Positions 6,386-8,904 of a stretch of 8,904 nucleotides of DNA are shown piece by piece; positions within the stretch are counted from its first letter, which is position 1; each line of letters starts with the position of its first letter. The stretch is from Alphaproteobacteria bacterium (GTDB lineage: Bacteria; Pseudomonadota; Alphaproteobacteria; Puniceispirillales; Puniceispirillaceae). Made by a program: the position numbers and the translations under genes. Location of the stretch: the NCBI GenBank assembly GCA_011526395.1, contig WTHW01000118.1:1-8904 (forward strand). Direction: 5' to 3'. The notes below the pieces were generated by a model. That model saw only the letters and a list, made by a program, of their open reading frames with translations. It searched no databases and was not told the origin of the DNA.

Positions 6386-7576
6386 ATGGCATCTTCGTCT
6401 TTTGTGATTTCCTCCCGGCGCCCCTCTAATCTGTTATTAGGCGCGATTGTCTCTTTGCCAACGATGGCCATGACGCTGATTGCGCCGGCTGTTCCAGCGT
6501 TAAGACAAGAATTTGCCATTTCCTATAATCAGGCACAGCTTGTTATCACTGCCTTTCTTGTTGCTATGGCAGTGGGGTTGTTGTTAGTTGGACTATTATC
6601 AGACCGTTTCGGCAGACGACCTGTCTTACTGATTGGCACTACTTTATTTTTTATAGCATCTGTCGTCGCCTATTTAGCGCCTAGCGCAAATATTCTTATC
6701 ATTGCGCGGGCAGTACAAGGTCTTAGCGCGGCATCATTGATGACAATGGGGCGCATTATTGCCAATGATTTACACGCACCTGAAGAAGCTGCCAGAGCCT
6801 TATCATCAGTCACAGCATTCCAGACGATTGTCCCGATTTTATCACTTGGGATAGGCGGCATTATCGTCTCTGAAATGGGATGGCGCGCAACACTTGCCAT
6901 TATGGCGCTCGCATCTGCGATTGTGTTTGCGCAGAGCCTTTTCCTGATAGCAGAAAGTAATAAAAACCCTCTAAAAACGCTTCCCATCGGCGTTCTTACC
7001 ACGGCTTTTAAGACCGTGCTTTCATCGCGAATGTGGCGTTTTTATTCCATTTGCGCTGGCATGCAAATTGGCATGTTCTATAGCATGAATGGCTATATGC
7101 CCTATCATTTTGCACGATTAGGTGCGAGCGTTGCAGAGTTTGGCTTTTTCTACGCTATGGTGTCTGTTGGCTATTTCTTTGGTAACTTGCTGAACAGATT
7201 TTATGGCCCTCGCCTATCTCTTGGTGGATGGGTGTTATTCGGCTCTTGGATTACCTTAATTGTTCTACCAATCATCTGGGCTTTAGATGCCTCAGCTATG
7301 TTATCGCCAGCTTTATTGTCATTCTTGCTGTCACTTATTGGATTTAGTCACGGTATTCTTGTTGCAAATGCCATCACAATATCATTGCAGGGAAGTGGCC
7401 AACATAAAGGAAGCGCAAGCGGTATTGGTAGCGCCATGCATATGGTCATTGGCGCTATTTCGGGAAGCATTATCATATCGCTTGGCGGTGCATCAATTTT
7501 CTGGATATGCATTGCCATTAACACGCTGATGGCCGCCGCATCCATTGTTGCCGCCCAAAAAGCATTAAAAATTTAG
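6386..7576 (+). CDS. MFS drug-resistance transporter, Bcr/CflA type
   Basis: An inner-membrane proton-driven exporter of the DHA1 group, probably for small toxic compounds; the substrate cannot be read from the sequence. The 396 residues show about twelve hydrophobic segments, the first starting near residue 16 after a short polar N-terminus. Motif A, GLLSDRFGRRPV, lies at 69-80 between segments 2 and 3. RAVQG (108-112) and the following AASLMTMGRIIANDL in segment 4 are typical of Bcr/CflA proteins. A charged cytoplasmic loop near 195-205 separates the halves. The frame can also open at a GTG at 6356, adding ten residues. Neither start has a good ribosome site; I chose the ATG because its N-terminus and total length suit the family. 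No repressor or partner subunit gene adjoins it. Export of metabolites rather than drugs is possible. Confidence 0.85.
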   Translation: MASSSFVISSRRPSNLLLGAIVSLPTMAMTLIAPAVPALRQEFAISYNQAQLVITAFLVAMAVGLLLVGLLSDRFGRRPVLLIGTTLFFIASVVAYLAPSANILIIARAVQGLSAASLMTMGRIIANDLHAPEEAARALSSVTAFQTIVPILSLGIGGIIVSEMGWRATLAIMALASAIVFAQSLFLIAESNKNPLKTLPIGVLTTAFKTVLSSRMWRFYSICAGMQIGMFYSMNGYMPYHFARLGASVAEFGFFYAMVSVGYFFGNLLNRFYGPRLSLGGWVLFGSWITLIVLPIIWALDASAMLSPALLSFLLSLIGFSHGILVANAITISLQGSGQHKGSASGIGSAMHMVIGAISGSIIISLGGASIFWICIAINTLMAAASIVAAQKALKI

Positions 7577-7638
7577 TTATTACTTGTTTTTATCCTATCT
7601 GACTTTAACTATAAGGTGGAGACGTTCGATTTTCTTGT

Positions 7639-7643
7639 GAAGG
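7639..7643 (+). promoter_or_regulatory. Ribosome site of the 89-residue ORF
   Basis: GAAGG lies four bases before the ATG at 7648 and seven before the adjacent ATG at 7651. The spacing favours 7651. It also supports the ORF as a real translated gene. Confidence 0.5.
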
Positions 7644-7650
7644 TGTTATG

Positions 7651-7920
7651 ATGTCAAAAGAAGCAAAAGCTATCCGCAATCTTAGAAAACATGGCAGCCA
7701 AAAACTGACTAAATTGCGCAGTGATTTAACTGATATGGCATGGGAACTGACAGAAAAAAATCAGAACATTGGTGATAAAAATATCGACCAAACCCTTGTG
7801 CTAATTGATAAAAGCCTCATCGAAATTGAAAAGGCGCTCGGCCAGCTAAACTCTATCTGGCTTGTAGACAGAAATGTGGCAAAGGTAAAAGGCGAGAGCC
7901 TTCACAAATACAAATTCTAG
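7651..7920 (+). CDS. Hypothetical small helical-hairpin protein
   Basis: I do not recognise this 89-residue protein. It is highly charged and lysine-rich, with no cysteine, signal peptide or membrane segment, so it is probably cytoplasmic. Two stretches show coiled-coil spacing of hydrophobic residues: L19, L22, L26, M29, L33, and then I45, L49, I52, L56, I59, L63, L66, W70, a near-perfect 4-3 heptad pattern. A turn around NQNIGDKN separates them, so an antiparallel helical hairpin is the likely fold. The tail is basic and ends in HKYKF. It has a plausible ribosome site, protein-like codon use and its own reading direction, and it fits exactly between its neighbours, ending four bases before the stop of the convergent deacetylase gene. 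It starts 74 bases after the exporter stop with no clear terminator between, so read-through from the exporter is possible. Nucleic-acid binding or a protein adaptor role would fit the charge pattern but is a guess. Confidence 0.65.
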   Translation: MSKEAKAIRNLRKHGSQKLTKLRSDLTDMAWELTEKNQNIGDKNIDQTLVLIDKSLIEIEKALGQLNSIWLVDRNVAKVKGESLHKYKF

Positions 7921-7924
7921 CGTC

Positions 7925-8821
7925 TTAAACGTCCTCTGGCTTACCACTTAAAGCCAGCAAATGATGTTTTAGTGATGATGAAAGTGCATCAAGGTCGTAA
8001 CCACCTTCTAGCAATGACACAACGCGTCCATTCGCTGTCTTATCCGCAAGCGATATAATCATAGCTGTTAGCTCATAATAATCAGATGACGTCATGTTGA
8101 TACTCGCAAGAGGATCATCTTGATGTGCATCAAAACCAGCTGAGATAATGATCAATTCTGGGCCAGCTTTTTCAAGAGAGGCAAGCAATGGCTTCCATGC
8201 TGCAATCACATCATCACCATCCATCCCAGAGTGCAGTGGCTGATTGAAGATGCTTCCCTTACCCACCTCATCTGTATGACCTGAGCCGGGAAATAGTGGC
8301 ATCTCATGTGTTGAGGCGTATAGACAATCTGACCTGTGCCAAAAACAAGCTTGTGTCCCATTGCCGTGATGCACATCAAAATCAAGAACCGCCACTTTAT
8401 CAATGCCATATTGATGTTGTGCATGGCGCGCTGCTATGGCGGCATTTGAGAAAAAGCAGAATCCCATAGCCTTATCTGGCTCAGCATGATGACCAGGTGG
8501 GCGCATGGCAACGAAAGCACTCTCACCCGCATTCATCATAACATCATCCACAGCCGCGCAGGCAGCCCCTGCCCCTCTTTTGGCTATCTCAAGCGTCTTG
8601 GGAGACAAATAAGTATCACCATCAATGCCAAGCAATCCCTCGCGAGGTGATGCGGCGAATAATTTCTGAAGGTACTCATCATCATGAACCAGCGCTAGCT
8701 GGTTATCTGTTGCTTCAGGTGCTATTTTTGTTGTCTCGTGCGCGAAATCTTGAGCCAGCATTTGTGTGATAGCCGCTATGCGCTCTGGCCGTTCCGGATG
8801 ACCTGTTGGCACGTGATGCAA
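7925..8821 (-). CDS. Histone deacetylase family protein (zinc amidohydrolase)
   Basis: A member of the arginase/deacetylase fold, class II HDAC-like, related to AcuC and acetylpolyamine amidohydrolases. It removes acetyl or similar groups from lysine or amine substrates; the true substrate is unknown. Numbered from the TTG at 8821 (298 residues): GHPERPERI at 7-15; the catalytic histidine pair in RPPGHHAE (H111, H112); DFDVHHGNGT with zinc ligands D149 and H151; the class II pattern STHEMPLFPGSG; third ligand D231 in SAGFDAH; catalytic tyrosine Y275 in EGGYD. All active-site residues are present. The first strand of the family (KIIYQHPDS, directly before ILHHVPTGHPE) is encoded in the same frame upstream of this TTG, at 8825-8851, yet no ATG, GTG or TTG precedes it before an in-frame stop at 8855-8857. 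The TTG also lacks a ribosome site, so the real start probably lies upstream of 8821. Confidence 0.9.
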   Translation of the reverse strand: MHHVPTGHPERPERIAAITQMLAQDFAHETTKIAPEATDNQLALVHDDEYLQKLFAASPREGLLGIDGDTYLSPKTLEIAKRGAGAACAAVDDVMMNAGESAFVAMRPPGHHAEPDKAMGFCFFSNAAIAARHAQHQYGIDKVAVLDFDVHHGNGTQACFWHRSDCLYASTHEMPLFPGSGHTDEVGKGSIFNQPLHSGMDGDDVIAAWKPLLASLEKAGPELIIISAGFDAHQDDPLASINMTSSDYYELTAMIISLADKTANGRVVSLLEGGYDLDALSSSLKHHLLALSGKPEDV

Positions 8822-8904
8822 GATACTATCTGGATGCTGGTAAATAATCTTCTTTTAGAACCTATCTTTTCTAGCCCTAATTTCTGTGAACACAGCCTCA
8901 TCAC
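8822..8904 (-). other. Upstream end of the deacetylase gene with anomalous start
   Basis: Read on the minus strand, an in-frame TAA (8857 to 8855) is followed by AAG AAG ATT ATT TAC CAG and so on, encoding KKIIYQHPDSI in frame with the deacetylase. GATAGG lies six bases before the first AAG (8854 to 8852), exactly where an ATG would be expected. Either translation starts at a non-standard codon, or a one-base change (ATG to AAG, or loss of one A from the A run next to it) has altered the start. A small palindrome CTGTG-AA-CACAG lies at 8884-8895. No other gene can be supported before the window edge. Confidence 0.55.

Noticed and set aside
6670..7002. 110-codon open frame on the minus strand within the exporter gene
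   Set aside because: It is fully nested in a well-supported transporter gene and has no motif; it is an antisense shadow of the hydrophobic codons.
7577..7647. Promoter or terminator between the exporter and the small ORF
   Set aside because: TATAAG at 7610-7615 has no -35 at proper distance (TTGTTT is 20 bases away), and no stem-loop with a T tract is present.
8884..8895. CTGTG-AA-CACAG palindrome upstream of the deacetylase gene
   Set aside because: Five-base arms at the window edge are too short to separate from chance, and I cannot match it to a known regulator.

Overview
The window looks like ordinary chromosome of a marine-type alphaproteobacterium. The reasons are: alphaproteobacterial-looking versions of sulfoacetaldehyde acetyltransferase, single-chain methylmalonyl-CoA mutase and HtpG; an htpG promoter of the alphaproteobacterial RpoH form; moderate G+C (mid-40s percent in the few lines I counted); and very tight gene packing. 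An oligotrophic lineage such as SAR116 would fit, but that is an inference and cannot be proved from the window. I see no insertion sequence, phage gene, CRISPR array, tRNA or rRNA.

Layout. Positions 1-84 hold the intrinsic terminator of xsc. Positions 85-1863 (minus) are xsc, which splits sulfoacetaldehyde into acetyl phosphate and sulfite. A 267-273 bp divergent spacer follows, with a CAAAAT palindrome and further CAAAAT copies. Positions 2137-4326 (plus) are a full-length B12-dependent methylmalonyl-CoA mutase whose stop overlaps that of htpG (4323-6185, minus). A second divergent spacer carries a clear RpoH-type promoter for htpG and several small dyads. Positions 6386-7576 (plus) are a Bcr/CflA-type MFS exporter. 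Positions 7651-7920 (plus) encode an unrecognised 89-residue helical-hairpin protein. Positions 7925-8821 (minus) are a zinc-dependent histone-deacetylase-family amidohydrolase whose conserved N-terminus extends upstream of any normal start codon.

How they work together. xsc and the mutase share a control region and both feed central carbon: acetyl phosphate from organosulfonates such as taurine, and succinyl-CoA from propionyl-CoA. The other genes (chaperone, exporter, small protein, deacetylase) show no functional link to these beyond position.

I found no convincing undescribed multi-gene system. The items most worth a second look are the start-codon anomaly of the deacetylase, the CAAAAT motif set between xsc and the mutase, the inverted repeat filling the spacer of the htpG heat-shock promoter, and the unrecognised small coiled-coil protein.
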